Positions 1 to 7,540 of a DNA stretch of 64,000 bases are shown piece after piece. Where the stretch lies: contig NZ_FNFZ01000006.1 in the NCBI RefSeq assembly GCF_900101015.1, forward strand, positions 1-64,000, written 5' to 3'. The notes below the pieces were generated by a model. That model worked only from the letters and a program-made list of their open reading frames with translations. It made no database searches and had not been told where the DNA came from. Each line of letters opens with the position of its first letter. Position 1 is the stretch's first letter. This stretch comes from Sarcina sp. DSM 11001. Lineage in GTDB: Bacteria > Bacillota > Clostridia > Lachnospirales > Lachnospiraceae. A program made the position numbers and the translations under genes.

Positions 1-1
1 T

Positions 2-85
2 TCCAAAAGGACCTTTTACCGCAGATGGAATCAGATCGCTCAGCTGAACCTTGACCCGGAGACCCCTTTCAGCAAGTGGATTTAA
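2..85 (+). CDS. 3' end of an unidentified protein (5' end outside window)
   Basis: An open frame enters from the left edge and stops with TAA at 83-85. It encodes 27 residues, charged and aromatic (it begins SKRTFYRRW and ends PETPFSKWI). The composition looks like real coding sequence, but the fragment is too short to place in a family. A strong inverted repeat follows 13 bases downstream. No function is proposed. Confidence 0.4.
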   Translation, partial: SKRTFYRRWNQIAQLNLDPETPFSKWI

Positions 86-98
86 TTACCAATCCATT

Positions 99-125
99 GT
101 GCCAAAAATCATTGATTTTTGGCAC
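99..125. repeat. Near-perfect palindrome after the partial gene
   Basis: Two 13-base arms (GTGCCAAAAATCA and its reverse complement) are separated by one base. A third half-site, ATTTTTGGCACAC, follows at 130-142. It has no T-run, so it is a poor intrinsic terminator. It may be a protein-binding site or an end of a lost mobile element. The rest of 126-438 shows no convincing gene. Confidence 0.55.
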
Positions 126-438
126 ACCACTTATTTTTGGCACACTCGTCTGCTGAATTTGCATGCAGAGCCTCAAAGGTGCACCGGCTCTTCTCCTGCT
201 GTACCTGGAAACTGGTAATCACTCCGGTTGATTACGCTTTCAAAAGAGATGTATTGGCGATTTTTAAAGAAAAATCGCAGATACGTCTGGTTCTTTGTAC
301 CCATTTTCAGGCTTCAGTGTGAAATTTCCCTAATTTGACGCTCGTTTGACCACGTTGTTACCTGACACCATAAACGTGACCCCGGTATTTTGAAACAATC
401 AAAATGTCCCTGCTTTTACATGTTTACAGTCTAAAAAA

Positions 439-472
439 GCAAATAATAGGTTGTATTTAACCTATTATTTGC
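439..472. promoter_or_regulatory. Putative operator of the phd-doc operon
   Basis: A perfect inverted repeat has 14-base arms (GCAAATAATAGGTT / AACCTATTATTTGC) and a 6-base centre. It lies 27 bases upstream of the antitoxin start and overlaps a plausible promoter (TTGTAT at 451-456, 16-nt gap, TATCAT at 473-478). Phd-type antitoxins are known to repress their own operons at palindromes, so this is the likely autoregulatory site (inference). Confidence 0.6.
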
Positions 473-499
473 TATCATTGTTTTGGGAGGAAAACTAAT

Positions 500-742
500 A
501 TGACAATTAACACGAATGCGATCGTAAGCGCGACAGAAGCGAATCAGAATTTTTCCAAAGTTGCCAGGATGGCTGAAAAAAGGGGACATGTGGTAGTGTT
601 CAAGAACAATAAGCCCAAGCTGCTTGTCATTGATTTGGATCAGGAACCTCAGATCGATATGACAGAGGATGAAAAGTTTGAGTTTGTAGCCGCCAGGATC
701 CTTCGCGAACATCGGGCGGCATTTGAGGAGCTTGCAAAATGA
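500..742 (+). CDS. phd: Phd/YefM-family antitoxin
   Basis: The protein has 80 aa. The N-terminal half has the Phd/YefM pattern: a strand ending in VSATEANQNFSKV, then MAEKRGHVVVFKNNKPKLLVIDL, the beta-alpha DNA-binding and dimerisation part. The acidic, Arg-rich C-terminal tail (REHRAAFEELAK) would fold on the toxin. The start is set by GGGAGG nine bases upstream. The stop overlaps the toxin start by 4 bp (ATGA), which implies translational coupling. Expected role: neutralise the Doc toxin encoded next and, with it, repress the promoter at the 439-472 palindrome. Confidence 0.88.
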   Translation: MTINTNAIVSATEANQNFSKVARMAEKRGHVVVFKNNKPKLLVIDLDQEPQIDMTEDEKFEFVAARILREHRAAFEELAK

Positions 743-1119
743 TAAAGTTTTCCAGAGAAAGAGTATTGCTGCTGCATCAGATCATAGGAGAAGCCACCGG
801 CGGAAGCATAGGCGTACGCGACGAAGGGCTTTTAGATTCTGCCCTGGAAGGTATCTACGCGGGATTTGGCGGTAAAGAGTTTTATCCGACCAAAGAGGAA
901 AAGGGCGCCCGCCTGGGTTTTTCTTTGATTTCCAACCATGCATTTGTTGATGGCAATAAGCGGATCGGGATATATGTCATGCTGGCGTTTCTCGAAATGA
1001 ATGGGATACGGTTGTACTGTACGGATGACGAGCTTGTCAAAGTCGGCCTGTCCGTAGCTGAAGGTTCAATGAAATATGAGGAGTTGCTTGCGTGGGTGGT
1101 GGAACATGAAACAATATAA
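739..1119 (+). CDS. doc: Doc-family (Fic fold) toxin
   Basis: The protein has 126 aa, the usual Doc length. The Fic/Doc motif is present as HAFVDGNKR at about residues 73-81, with the conserved His, the acidic residue and the GNKR anion-binding loop. Upstream is the Doc signature GSIGVRDEGLLDSAL near residues 22-36. Doc proteins of this type phosphorylate EF-Tu and stop translation; activity here is inferred from the intact motif. The gene is translationally coupled to the antitoxin. It is followed by repeat-rich DNA, as is common for mobile toxin-antitoxin cassettes. Confidence 0.9.
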   Translation: MIKFSRERVLLLHQIIGEATGGSIGVRDEGLLDSALEGIYAGFGGKEFYPTKEEKGARLGFSLISNHAFVDGNKRIGIYVMLAFLEMNGIRLYCTDDELVKVGLSVAEGSMKYEELLAWVVEHETI

Positions 1120-1180
1120 AAGTCACGGGTATAGTCCTTTTGTAGGTCGCGGGGACTGTGATGAAGGAATGTAGGTCACG

Positions 1181-1262
1181 GGGACGGTCCTTTTGTTTCC
1201 GTCCCCTTGTTTGTGCTTCTGACTGTTGGGAATCAGGGAGACAGATACAAAAGGACCGTCCC
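1181..1262. repeat. Intergenic inverted repeat, GGGACGG type
   Basis: A 16-base arm (GGGACGGTCCTTTTGT, 1181-1196) is matched perfectly by its reverse complement at 1247-1262. Degenerate GGGGAC copies precede it (1150-1160), and about four CTTTGTTTC units follow (1262-1300). Similar GGGGACG palindromes recur in this window (58280-58327, and in the flanks at 19128-19135 and 19289-19296), so this looks like a dispersed non-coding repeat family. Confidence 0.65.
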
Positions 1263-1450
1263 TTTGTTTCCCTTTGTTTCCTTTGTTTCTGCCTTTGTTT
1301 CTGCGGCGCTCACTGCTGCGGCGTTGTGATACTGAGCCAAGGCTGTATGGTGGAAAGGCAGTCCGATCCCCCTCAAGGTGAACCTGCCGTAAGGCAGGTA
1401 GTAGGAAGCACGCGGCGGTAGTCGTGTGAGGCTTCACTGGCCAAAAAAAC
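1263..1450. other. Gene-free stretch with a small hairpin
   Basis: No gene was found. After the CTTTGTTTC units the sequence is GC-rich and contains the perfect hairpin CCTGCCGTAAGGCAGG (about 1383-1398). It looks structured, but it matches no RNA family that can be named with confidence. Confidence 0.4.
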
Positions 1451-1451
1451 A

Positions 1452-1480
1452 TTGACCTAAAGACGGATTTATGATAATGT
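1452..1480 (+). promoter_or_regulatory. Promoter of the trp leader/operon
   Basis: TTGACC (1452-1457), a 17-nt spacer and TAATGT (1475-1480) give a good sigma-A promoter. Transcription should start near 1487, just before the T-box leader. Confidence 0.65.
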
Positions 1481-1486
1481 GATTGC

Positions 1487-1830
1487 AATTTAATAAAACC
1501 GTTGAGGGAGAGTGAGTAGGTGGCTTCCCTGTCATTACAGAGAACTGCGGGCGGTGAGATCGCAGTATGATATATTTCACTGAATGGACTCCTGAGGGCG
1601 CAGTCAAAAGAATTATTATTCAAAGAATTATTGCTCAAAGAATTATTATTCCCAGTATGCTGCGACGTTGCAGGCAGACGTCAATTGCCGGGGATATGTT
1701 GGTATCCCGCTAAGTGCACGGGTCAGACCGTGAAATCAAGGTGGCACCGCGGATAGTGTCTATTGCTTTTATCTATTCGTCCTTGACAGATGGTATCTAT
1801 GTATCCATCTGACAGGGACTTTTTTATGTC
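1487..1830 (+). promoter_or_regulatory. T-box riboswitch leader, tRNA-Trp type
   Basis: The T-box consensus AAGGTGGCACCGCGG is at 1738-1752, followed by a terminator (1779-1826). In the stem I region the sequence GAA-TGG-ACTCCTGAG puts the triplet TGG (1585-1587) in the specifier position, after the GGTGAGAT/CAGTATGA part of the stem. TGG is the Trp codon, which agrees with trpDCF downstream. Uncharged tRNA-Trp should stabilise the antiterminator and allow expression. The stem I tip contains AT-rich direct repeats (AAGAATTATTATTC-like, about 1609-1655). Confidence 0.9.
1779..1826 (+). terminator. Terminator hairpin of the T-box leader
   Basis: GTCCTTGACAGATGG pairs with CCATCTGACAGGGAC (few mismatches or wobbles) and is followed by TTTTTT. 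The left arm follows the T-box sequence directly, as expected for the alternative antiterminator/terminator switch. Confidence 0.8.
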
Positions 1831-1981
1831 TCCGGCGGATGGGAAAACTGTTTTTCTGCCTGCGCGGCGGGAGAGTACTGCCGCTTTAAACAGACAGGCA
1901 GGACACAGGCAGGGCTAAGGCCGGGTTATTTCTGAAAGGATTTCCGCCAGGCCTTCCAATCGTTTTTCAGGAGGAGAACAA

Positions 1982-3016
1982 ATGATTAAGGAAGCAATCG
2001 TAAAGATCGTCAGCAAAGGTGACCTCAGCTTTGATGAAGCCTACACCGTCATGAATGAGATCATGAGCGGCAGTACGACGGCGACGCAGAACGCGGCTTT
2101 CCTGGCAGCACTTTCTACAAAGAGTGCCAGGGCGGAGACGACCGATGAGATTGCCGGATGTGCCGCCGCCATGCGGGCACATGCCACGAAGGTTGAGACC
2201 GGCATGGATCTGTTTGAAATCGTGGGAACCGGCGGAGATAACGCACGCAGTTTCAATATTTCCACGACTTCCGCCCTGGTCGCTGCCGCGGGCGGAATGA
2301 AGGTGGGCAAGCACGGCAACCGGGCGGCATCCTCCCAGTGCGGAACGGCTGACTGCCTGGAGGCGCTTGGCGTCAATATCGATCAGAGCCCTGAAAAATG
2401 CCTGGAACTGCTCAAAGAGGCCGGCATGTGCTTCTTTTTCGCCCAGAAATATCACACTTCCATGAAGTATGTCGGCGCCATCCGAAGGGAGCTCGGCTTC
2501 CGGACGGTTTTCAATATTCTGGGACCTCTCACCAATCCGGGAACACCGTCCATGCAGCTCCTGGGAGTCTATGATGACTATCTTGTGGAGCCGCTTTCCC
2601 ATGTACTGGTGAGCCTTGGCATAAAGCGCGGCATGGTGGTGTATGGGATGGATAAGCTTGACGAAATCTCTATGAGTGCGCCTACGAAGGTATGTGAGAT
2701 CAAGGATGGATGGTACCGGACATCCGTGATCACACCGGAGGAATTCGGCTTTATCCGGTGTACGAAAGAAGAACTGAAGGGCGGGACGCCGGAAGAGAAT
2801 GCGGAGATCACACGGGCTATTCTGCGTGGAGCCCCCGGACCGAAGAGAGATGCGGTCCTGGTGAATGCGGGCGCCTCCCTCTATATCGGAGGAAAAGCGG
2901 ACAGCATGAAGGAAGGCGTTGCCCTGGCAGCACAGCTGATTGATTCGGGGAAGGCCATGGAAACGCTCGAGAAACTGATCGAGGTCAGCAACAGGCCGGA
3001 GAAATTATGTAGTTAG
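1982..3016 (+). CDS. trpD: Anthranilate phosphoribosyltransferase
   Basis: The protein has 344 aa, full length for TrpD. It transfers phosphoribose from PRPP to anthranilate, the second step of tryptophan synthesis in the cytoplasm. Motifs seen: GTGGD (residues 82-86, PRPP/Mg site), KHGNRAASS (110-118), and the NILGPLTNP segment near 180. The start has GGAGGAG at good spacing. It is the first gene behind the Trp T-box and is followed closely by trpC and trpF. No trpE/G precede it and no trpB/A follow trpF, so those steps must be encoded elsewhere. Confidence 0.96.
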   Translation: MIKEAIVKIVSKGDLSFDEAYTVMNEIMSGSTTATQNAAFLAALSTKSARAETTDEIAGCAAAMRAHATKVETGMDLFEIVGTGGDNARSFNISTTSALVAAAGGMKVGKHGNRAASSQCGTADCLEALGVNIDQSPEKCLELLKEAGMCFFFAQKYHTSMKYVGAIRRELGFRTVFNILGPLTNPGTPSMQLLGVYDDYLVEPLSHVLVSLGIKRGMVVYGMDKLDEISMSAPTKVCEIKDGWYRTSVITPEEFGFIRCTKEELKGGTPEENAEITRAILRGAPGPKRDAVLVNAGASLYIGGKADSMKEGVALAAQLIDSGKAMETLEKLIEVSNRPEKLCS

Positions 3017-3041
3017 AAAAAAGCAGTTATGGAGATTTAGT

Positions 3042-3830
3042 ATGACAATACTGGATACGATAGCGAGATATGCCAGAGTGAGAATAGCAAGGGATAAGGC
3101 GTCCATCAGCTCCGGGGAGATGAGGGAGCGTGCTTTTTCCCTTGGAAGAGGGAACGGCAGAGCTTTCTCCGCAGCTCTTGCAAAGCCGGGTCTGCGTTTT
3201 ATCTGCGAGATCAAAAAGGCCTCCCCCTCAAAAGGACTTATCGATCCGGTCTTTGATTACAGGAAGACTGCATCGGAGTACGAGTCGGCGGGAGCAGACG
3301 CAGTTTCTGTTCTGACTGAGCCCAGGTGGTTCCAGGGCTCTGACGAGATCTTCCGGAATGTCCGCAGCCTGATCCGGACACCTATGCTCCGCAAGGATTT
3401 TGTGGTGGACGATTACCAGATCTACCAGGCCAGATGTCTGGGAGCGGATTGTATCCTTCTGATCTGTGCCCTACTTGATACGGAGACGATCCGAAGTTAT
3501 CTTGGCATATGTGAGAAACTCGGGCTGGCAGCCCTGGTGGAGGCGCATGATGAAGAAGAGATCCGGTCCGCGGTCAGGGCAGGCGCCGGGATTATAGGTG
3601 TAAACAACAGGAACCTGAAGGATTTTTCTGTAGACCTGAGGAATGCCTCGCGTCTGCGGGACCTGATCCCTCGGGATGTCCTGTATGTGGCGGAAAGCGG
3701 CGTAAAGACAGCCGGCGATGTCCGTAAGCTGTACCAGACCGGAGCTGATGCCGTTCTGGTGGGGGAAGCCCTGATGCGCTCACCGGATAAACAGCGGCTC
3801 CTCGATGATTTCCGGGAGGCGGCCCGATGA
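3042..3830 (+). CDS. trpC: Indole-3-glycerol phosphate synthase
   Basis: The protein has 262 aa, a normal length. It closes the indole ring from carboxyphenylamino-deoxyribulose phosphate. TIM-barrel active-site motifs are present: EIKKASPSKG (56-65, catalytic Lys), VLTEP, LRKDF, ALVEAHDEEE, IGVNNRNL and VAESGV. It starts 25 bp after trpD with a GGAG site, and its TGA overlaps the trpF ATG by 4 bp (ATGA). It is regulated with trpD by the T-box leader. Confidence 0.96.
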   Translation: MTILDTIARYARVRIARDKASISSGEMRERAFSLGRGNGRAFSAALAKPGLRFICEIKKASPSKGLIDPVFDYRKTASEYESAGADAVSVLTEPRWFQGSDEIFRNVRSLIRTPMLRKDFVVDDYQIYQARCLGADCILLICALLDTETIRSYLGICEKLGLAALVEAHDEEEIRSAVRAGAGIIGVNNRNLKDFSVDLRNASRLRDLIPRDVLYVAESGVKTAGDVRKLYQTGADAVLVGEALMRSPDKQRLLDDFREAAR

Positions 3831-4591
3831 CAAAAATAAAGATCTGCGGTCTGTTCCGTGAACAGGATATCGAATATGTGAATGAAGCGCTGCCGGATTA
3901 TGCCGGATTTATCCTGCATTTTCCCAAAAGCCACCGCAATATTGACCTTGGAAAAGCGAAGGCTCTGAGAGACCGTCTGGTCCCGGAGATCCGGCCTGTC
4001 TGTGTATTCGTAGACCAGCCTCTGGAGACCGTGATCCGGTCTGCAGAATACATTCAGCCGGATATCCTGCAGCTTCACGGCAGTGAAAGCAACAAGTACA
4101 TTGAAGAATTGAAAGAAAAAACAGGATTGACTGTCTGGAAAGCATTCCGGGTCAGAAACAGCGCATCGATGACGGAGGCTATGGAATCCAGTGCGGATCT
4201 GGTTCTTTTGGACAACGGTTACGGCACCGGGGAAGTTTTTGACTGGTCAAAGGTGGAATCGTTACTTTTCAGACCGGCACGAAATTCGAGGCGTTTTTCG
4301 CGGGTTTTTCGCGAAAAATCCGAGTGGAACGGCGTTCGCCCCATTCGCGAAGCGAATTCAGCATGGGCGAACGCAAGTTACTGTCACGCCCCTCGAGGGG
4401 GCGTGGACAGTAACGCGGAATCCTTCCGGCGTCCTTTCATTCTCGCAGGCGGCCTGACCCCGGGGAATATCCCGGATGCTGTTTTAAGGCTGTGTCCAGC
4501 AGCAGTTGACATCTCCTCCGGGGTTGAGACAAACCGTCAGAAGGACAGGGACAAAGTGCTCGCGGCAGTCCGGGCAGCCCGTTCCTGCTGA
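3827..4591 (+). CDS. trpF: Phosphoribosylanthranilate isomerase interrupted in frame by a palindromic repeat
   Basis: The protein has 254 aa against about 200 for the family. TrpF landmarks: KICGL with catalytic Cys7, VCVFVDQP, LQLHGSE, LLDNGYGTGEVFDWS and, after the interruption, RPFILAGGLTPGN and AAVDISSGVE. Residues about 145-198 are encoded by a 154-bp multi-hairpin element plus a duplicated GGAATC. They read as an Arg/Ser-rich segment unrelated to TrpF. Removing exactly 162 bp restores DWSKVESFRRPFILAGG, a normal TrpF join in the loop before the phosphate-binding GGL motif. Reading frame and stop are intact, so an active enzyme with a surface insert is possible. The start overlaps trpC by 4 bp. 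Confidence 0.92.
   Translation: MTKIKICGLFREQDIEYVNEALPDYAGFILHFPKSHRNIDLGKAKALRDRLVPEIRPVCVFVDQPLETVIRSAEYIQPDILQLHGSESNKYIEELKEKTGLTVWKAFRVRNSASMTEAMESSADLVLLDNGYGTGEVFDWSKVESLLFRPARNSRRFSRVFREKSEWNGVRPIREANSAWANASYCHAPRGGVDSNAESFRRPFILAGGLTPGNIPDAVLRLCPAAVDISSGVETNRQKDRDKVLAAVRAARSC
4261..4414 (+). repeat. Palindromic element copy A, inserted in trpF
   Basis: The 154-bp element runs from GTTAC to GTAAC. Hairpins: GTTTTTCGCG/CGCGAAAAAT; an outer stem GCGTTCGCCC/GGGCGAACGC enclosing ATTCGC-GAA-GCGAAT; and GTTACTGTC...GACAGTAAC around ACGCCCC/GGGGCGT. GGAATC directly precedes it (4255-4260) and recurs at 4417-4422, a candidate target-site duplication. A homologous copy in the opposite orientation is at 19136-19288. 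Stem sequences differ between copies but stay paired. It has no coding capacity of its own; mobilisation in trans is inferred. Confidence 0.88.
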
Positions 4592-4658
4592 CCGGATTAA
4601 AATGAAGGCATGGCAGGCGGCAAGGCCCGACCGGGCAGCCCGCTCCTGCTGACCGGAT
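4570..4658 (+). repeat. Direct repeat copied from the trpF 3' end
   Basis: A 28-nt sequence spanning the end of trpF and its stop (4570-4597, starting CCGGGCAGCCCG) is repeated with one change at 4631-4658. The period is 61 nt. The same spacing recurs at 23735/23796 and 50674/50735. Confidence 0.75.
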
Positions 4659-4689
4659 ACTGACCTGATGTATCTGATGTACATGATAG

Positions 4690-4740
4690 AAAACCCGGTT
4701 CGGGATCTTCCATGGGGAAGACCCTGAACCGGGTTTTTTA
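4690..4740 (+). terminator. Terminator of the trpDCF operon
   Basis: The arms AAACCCGGTTCGGG... and ...CCCTGAACCGGGTTT form a long stem with a short CATGG-containing loop, then TTTTTT. It lies about 100 bp after trpF and can end the trp transcript. Confidence 0.85.
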
Positions 4741-4829
4741 CAGCAGAATGATCAACAGCAGGATGATTAGCAGCAGGATGATCAACAGCAGGATCATCAG
4801 CATCAGAACCATCAGCATCAGAACCATCA
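4740..4829. repeat. 15-nt tandem repeat, six copies
   Basis: The unit is ACAGCAGGATGATCA-like, in six contiguous 15-nt copies. The array starts at the trp terminator and ends exactly at the stop codon of the convergent VanY gene. It gives no useful protein on either strand. It is one of many fixed-period arrays at gene ends in this window. Confidence 0.8.
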
Positions 4830-6098
4830 ATAACCGGAATCTACGATTTCCCATCCACCGTTTTCAGTGCGCCCGAGCCACCACTGGTAATCGGTGTATT
4901 CAGTGTCAGGCGTCAAGGGAGAGAGACCACTCTCGACCGGGCTGTGAAAGCTGCCCAGGAATTCGGCGACCTGTGTGTATTTTTCTGTTACGCCTTCATG
5001 GGAATTCAGCCATGCGATGTTTTCTTCGGTGCAGCACTCATCACCGGCATAGCGCAGGCTGTGGAGCTCACAGCCCTTCCAGGAGGCAAAGTTGCATTTG
5101 ATCTGGATGTCGGCCTCTTCCAGGTCCTCCTGACTGTAGAGTTCGGAAGTGCCGTAGTCGATGTCCACATCTGTCTCATTGACATCTCCGAGGTAACCCT
5201 CCAGGGTCACGCCGGTCGACATGATCTCTCTTGCGATATCTACATTGTCCAAATACCGGATGTGCCAGGGCTCATAGCCATAGCCGGTGAGATGCTCCTT
5301 GCCCTCCAGAGCGCGGAGGACAAAGCCGTAGTCGGCAATCTTCGCATGGATTTTCTCCCAGATTTCTGGATACTGGATCATATCTTCGTTTTCAAAAACG
5401 TCAACGCCGTCGATAATGAGATACAGATCCAGCGCCAGTCCGGTGTGGTGTTCGGAGAAGCCCGGAGTCGCAACTGTCTTTGCGGCATAGTCCGCACCGT
5501 ATTTTTTTGTAAAGTCGTCCATGATCCTCTGCTGATCAGCGACACTGCGGCGGCCGGAATCAAGATCCACGTACACACCTTCCTTTTCCAGGTCTTCCTT
5601 CAGGCGCAGGTAGGCATCATAGGTTTTCTTTTCCACCTCTACATCATCGCCCAGGGAATTTGTCGTATGGACTGTCTCAAGCGCGTCCTCCCAGCCCTCA
5701 GGCAGGGGATGAATCTTGTTGACCAGCACGAGATAGTCTATGCTCTCTGCGGTAGTCTGTGCGCTGTCCGTGGCAGCAGTGGCAGCAGTTTCAGGAGCCT
5801 CCTCAGTGGAGAAGGCAGCGGCTCCCGCAGTCGAAAACTCAGTAGCTGCTGCGGTCGAAAAGGCAGCGGCGTCAGCGGAAAGAGTCGCAGAAGCTTCCTC
5901 AGCGGCAGCAACAGAGAGATCTGCAGAAGCATCATCAGAATCTTCAACAGAATCCGCAGCGGAAACGTCTGCTGGAGCTTCCGTTTCTTTTTCTGTATCT
6001 GCGGCAGGAGCAGCGGTTCCGGAAGAACAAGCCGCAAGCGCAAATACCATACCAGCCGCAACGATCAGGCTGCAGCATTTTTTCCATGTTTTTTTCAT
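4827..6098 (-). CDS. VanY-type D-alanyl-D-alanine carboxypeptidase lipoprotein
   Basis: The protein has 423 aa. A lipoprotein signal ends in LAAC (Cys24), so it should be anchored on the outer face of the membrane. Residues 25-118 are a Ser/Ala/Glu/Asp-rich linker. The VanY/D,D-peptidase domain follows, with Zn and catalytic motifs SGRRS (181-185), SEHHTGLALD (215-224, His and Asp ligands) and EPWHI (276-280). A C-terminal region (about 310-423, ending GGWEIVDSGY) has no recognised domain. Expected activity: removal of the terminal D-Ala from peptidoglycan stem peptides. There are no van regulatory genes nearby, so a cell-wall maintenance role is likelier than glycopeptide resistance. It is convergent with trpF. 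Confidence 0.88.
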   Translation of the reverse strand: MKKTWKKCCSLIVAAGMVFALAACSSGTAAPAADTEKETEAPADVSAADSVEDSDDASADLSVAAAEEASATLSADAAAFSTAAATEFSTAGAAAFSTEEAPETAATAATDSAQTTAESIDYLVLVNKIHPLPEGWEDALETVHTTNSLGDDVEVEKKTYDAYLRLKEDLEKEGVYVDLDSGRRSVADQQRIMDDFTKKYGADYAAKTVATPGFSEHHTGLALDLYLIIDGVDVFENEDMIQYPEIWEKIHAKIADYGFVLRALEGKEHLTGYGYEPWHIRYLDNVDIAREIMSTGVTLEGYLGDVNETDVDIDYGTSELYSQEDLEEADIQIKCNFASWKGCELHSLRYAGDECCTEENIAWLNSHEGVTEKYTQVAEFLGSFHSPVESGLSPLTPDTEYTDYQWWLGRTENGGWEIVDSGY

Positions 6099-6298
6099 AA
6101 CTTTTTCCCTCGCTTGTTTTGTTGTTTTGATATTGTGATTTTTTTAAAAACCCCACAAACACAAGTGCCGATACTATAATATCTTAGAATTCATCAGAAT
6201 GGGAACGGTTTCGTATTATTTTAAATTGTTTTCACAAAGCACCGGCTGTTATCACAGAGTATTGGTTATTTTACGCTGGTCGCTTTTCTTCTTCACCA

Positions 6299-6378
6299 GC
6301 ATAGGTGACCTTGGACTTCCGGAGCCGGAATATCGCTTTACTCTTTCCTCGGCATAAGTGACCTTGTGCTTTCGGAGC
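6299..6378. repeat. 27-nt direct repeat in a 700-bp intergenic region
   Basis: The sequence starting GCATAGGTGACCTTG (6299-6325) recurs with four changes at 6352-6378, period 53 nt. The rest of 6100-6490 holds no gene that can be supported. Confidence 0.65.
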
Positions 6379-6495
6379 TGCTGCATTGTTAAAAAGGATG
6401 ACTACATGTATGTATTATTGCTAAAGCTTTCAGGCAGGCCTGTACAGATCAGGAAATTTTTCTTTGATTGACAGCTGACTGAATTTCGAGTTATT

Positions 6496-6524
6496 TTGCA
6501 TAGCCTTTCTGCATAATGTATAAT
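6496..6524 (+). promoter_or_regulatory. Promoter upstream of the DUF434 gene
   Basis: TTGCAT (6496-6501), a 17-nt spacer and TATAAT (6519-6524) form a near-consensus sigma-A promoter. It leaves a leader of about 270 nt before the start at 6799. No known riboswitch was recognised in that leader. Confidence 0.6.
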
Positions 6525-6798
6525 AAGAATCTGGAATCTATGGATTTGTAAACGATGGCAAAACAGTCTGCAGACCTTCGGACATTTCACGTCATGAACC
6601 TGCGGACGGTACTATTTCGGAGAGAATTGAAACCCGTAATAATTTCCTGACTCAGATTGATTCCGAAAAAACAAAAGAACACAGTTGTAAGATAGAAAGA
6701 AACCAGCAGCCATATAAATCGAATTCGAGTTTTAACGAGTACAGCACCATCTTTAACATGCATTGGCTTGCGGTAATCTGCCAGAAGGAGATACCATC

Positions 6799-7497
6799 AT
6801 GAACGCAAAGCGCGGCTTCGTCCCGGAGGACGAGAGAAACTTCTCTCTTCCTGCATTGGAAAATATGAAGACTGCCTCCCGTCACGTCTGTTATCTCCTG
6901 AATGAGGGATATGACCTGAAACAGGCTGTCACCTTTGTGGGCAATCACTACCTTCTCTCGGAACGCCAACGACTTGCGATCATGCGGAGTGTTGCCACGC
7001 AGACACAGATTGAAAACAGAAAAGAAAAACAGGTGCCGCTCACTTCATTGTCCGGCAGAGAAGTCTGGATCGACGGCTTTAATACGATCATCACTCTGGA
7101 AGTTCTGCTGAGTGATTCTATTCTCTTTGCCTGCATGGACGGCACGATCAGGGACCTGGCTGCTCTTCGCGGCACCTACAGACTGATTCCGGAGACTGAA
7201 GCTGCGATCCGTATGCTGTTCGACATTCTCCGGGAGGCAGGAGTAAGCAGAGTAAATATCCTGCTCGACCAGCCTGTCTCAAATTCCGGACGTCTGAAAA
7301 CCTGTATGGCTGACCTTGGCGAAGAATACCCCTTTATACTGGACATCCGGATCCTCAGGGATGTCGACCGGGAATTATACGGGAAAGAAAACGTGGTCAC
7401 ATCCGATTCCATCATACTGGATCATTGCATAAGCTGGGTCAATTTGACACCGGAATGCCTGGAGCGGCAGGGAAAAGACACTATTCAAGTCTGGTAA
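6799..7497 (+). CDS. DUF434-type conserved protein
   Basis: The protein has 232 aa. ATG 6799 is chosen over an upstream in-frame ATG because AAGGAG (6785-6790) is correctly placed for it. The N-terminal half is alpha-helical (DLKQAVTFVGNHYLLSERQR). The C-terminal half begins GREVWIDGFNTIITLE and continues RDLAALRGTYRLIPETE and a conserved acidic DSIILD segment. This is the DUF434/DUF5616 pattern, probably a NYN/PIN-like nuclease-type fold (family knowledge plus inference). It has its own promoter and convergent neighbours, so the context gives no pathway. Confidence 0.75.
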   Translation: MNAKRGFVPEDERNFSLPALENMKTASRHVCYLLNEGYDLKQAVTFVGNHYLLSERQRLAIMRSVATQTQIENRKEKQVPLTSLSGREVWIDGFNTIITLEVLLSDSILFACMDGTIRDLAALRGTYRLIPETEAAIRMLFDILREAGVSRVNILLDQPVSNSGRLKTCMADLGEEYPFILDIRILRDVDRELYGKENVVTSDSIILDHCISWVNLTPECLERQGKDTIQVW

Positions 7498-7540
7498 AAA
7501 ACAGGGCGGACCAGGGGAAGGGGCTGGTTCCCAAGCCCGC

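Noticed and set aside
116-145. Sigma-54-like TTGGCAC motifs near the left edge
   Set aside because: No GC dinucleotide at the required ten-base spacing; the motif is part of a palindrome.
1300-1440. Possible group II intron or retron remnant
   Set aside because: There are GC-rich hairpins but no recognisable domain V/VI or reverse transcriptase.
4944-6179. 411-codon plus-strand open frame antisense to the VanY gene
   Set aside because: It mirrors the vanY codons, is Cys/Phe-rich, and has no family motif or ribosome binding site.
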